A stretch of 5,599 nucleotides of DNA, taken from positions 1 through 5,599 of the forward strand of contig JAIRXA010000181.1 of the NCBI GenBank assembly GCA_031268525.1. The letters run 5' to 3'. Positions 5,073 to 5,599 of the stretch are shown here, in pieces. A model generated the notes under the pieces. It saw only the letters and a program-made list of their open reading frames with translations, was not told where the DNA came from and searched no databases. The stretch comes from Coriobacteriales bacterium. Lineage in GTDB: Bacteria; Actinomycetota; Coriobacteriia; Coriobacteriales; UBA8131. The translations under genes and the position numbers were made by a program. The first letter of the stretch is position 1; each line of letters starts with the position of its first letter.

Positions 5073-5599
5073 ATGGATGAGACGCGGCAAAATGGGGCTC
5101 AGAGTGATCTCTCTGGCAGCGATGTCGAGGATGCTCTGGCTCTGATCCTGGGAACAGGCGCAGGATCCGAAGTCGAGGCGTCTGGTGCAGTGTCCAAAGG
5201 AGCGGCTGCAGACGAAGCAGCAACTACGGTCGAAGCAGCAGCTACGGCTACGTCGGAAGCGACGCCCGAGCCCCAAGCGACGGCTACGTCGGAAGCGACG
5301 GCTGCATCCAAAACGGCAGTTGCGCCCGAGCCCCAAGCGACGCCCGAGCCCGAATCGGCGCCCGAGTCCGAAGCAGCACCCGAACCCCAAGCAGCCTCAC
5401 AAAAATCATCTGAAAAGTCAGAGGGGGACTCGCCCATCAGGAACAGCGAGCGTCCGTCGCAACCCAAAGAGTTCCCAGATGAACCGACAAACGCACGCCA
5501 CTTCTCGCCAGAAGAACCTCTCGAAAAGAAACCCGCCTGGCCTATCGTCGTTGCTGCACTCATCATCTTCATCGTCGTGACCGGAGGCCTCACCTTTTT
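5073..5599 (+). CDS. Unassigned membrane protein with acidic repetitive N-terminal region, 3' end cut off
   Basis: From ATG 5073 the frame stays open to the window edge (175 codons plus 2 nt). The start MDETRQNGAQSD is hydrophilic and acidic. Residues about 38-110 are rich in Ala, Glu, Thr and Pro with repeats (TATSEAT, APEPQA, TPEPES). Residues about 109-155 are charged (SSEKSEGD, FPDEPTN). Residues 156-175, beginning WPIVVAALIIFIVV, form a transmembrane segment preceded by LEKKPA. With lysines before the helix, the positive-inside rule suggests a cytosolic N terminus and an external C-terminal part, which is not seen. There is no signal peptide at the start. An alternative start is GTG 5064, overlapping the glmS stop as GTGA; neither start has a strong Shine-Dalgarno. 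Co-transcription with glmS is likely. I do not recognise the family, and no function is offered. Confidence 0.8.
   Translation, partial: MDETRQNGAQSDLSGSDVEDALALILGTGAGSEVEASGAVSKGAAADEAATTVEAAATATSEATPEPQATATSEATAASKTAVAPEPQATPEPESAPESEAAPEPQAASQKSSEKSEGDSPIRNSERPSQPKEFPDEPTNARHFSPEEPLEKKPAWPIVVAALIIFIVVTGGLTF
5244..5342 (+). repeat. Interleaved direct repeats in the linker of the membrane protein gene
   Basis: A 21-bp sequence at 5244-5264 recurs exactly at 5280-5300, 36 bp later. A 20-bp sequence at 5263-5282 recurs exactly at 5323-5342, 60 bp later. Both spacings are multiples of three, so the protein repeats TATSEAT and PEPQA stay in frame. Partial further copies run to about 5395. This pattern fits growth by slippage or unequal recombination. 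Confidence 0.85.

Noticed and set aside
4486..5223. 245-codon minus-strand frame spanning the end of glmS and the next gene
   Set aside because: It overlaps two well-supported + strand frames and has no convincing start signal or motif.
5099..5593. Minus-strand and +2 frames rich in Ser/Ala/Gly or Arg/Pro in the repeat region
   Set aside because: These are alternative readings of the direct repeats. The frame from 5073 alone gives an acidic linker followed by a well-formed transmembrane segment with a preceding positive patch.

Overview
The window reads like a GC-rich actinobacterial chromosome, and my best guess is a Coriobacteriia-type anaerobe. The reasons are the GlmM metal-loop variant HDGDADR, the typically actinobacterial wording of the GlmM and GlmS motifs, and the order rplM-rpsI-glmM-glmS. 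The taxonomy is inference; I could not search anything. All genes lie on the + strand.

Layout. Positions 1-168 hold the C-terminal end of a VapC/PilT-type PIN-domain protein, probably a type II toxin. Positions 169-449 hold no gene. They carry tandem short repeats, a near-consensus sigma-70 promoter (286-314) and a leader of about 128 nt with two possible hairpins. The ribosomal protein genes rplM (uL13) and rpsI (uS9) follow, 3 nt apart. glmM begins 34 nt after rpsI and is probably co-transcribed; its ribosome-binding site sits in the arm of a small inverted repeat. A 189-nt spacer after glmM holds a perfect 22-bp tandem duplication and an extended -10 promoter for glmS. glmS is followed with almost no gap, or a GTGA overlap, by a gene that runs off the window. 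That gene encodes an acidic Ala/Pro/Glu/Thr-rich N-terminal region followed by a transmembrane segment.

Together, GlmS (fructose-6-P plus glutamine to glucosamine-6-P) and GlmM (glucosamine-6-P to glucosamine-1-P) supply the hexosamine branch leading to UDP-GlcNAc for peptidoglycan. Here they sit directly behind ribosomal protein genes, so cell-wall precursor supply may partly follow growth rate.

The main oddities are extra low-complexity segments inside both GlmM (about 49 Gly/Asp/Asn/Ser-rich residues just before the catalytic-serine region) and GlmS (about 49 residues in the glutaminase domain, including a TPN/TPS tandem repeat). A repetitive Ala/Pro/Glu linker occurs in the next gene as well. 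I see no convincing new defence or mobile system in the window. The 22-bp tandem repeat, the enzyme insertions and the unassigned membrane gene deserve follow-up most.
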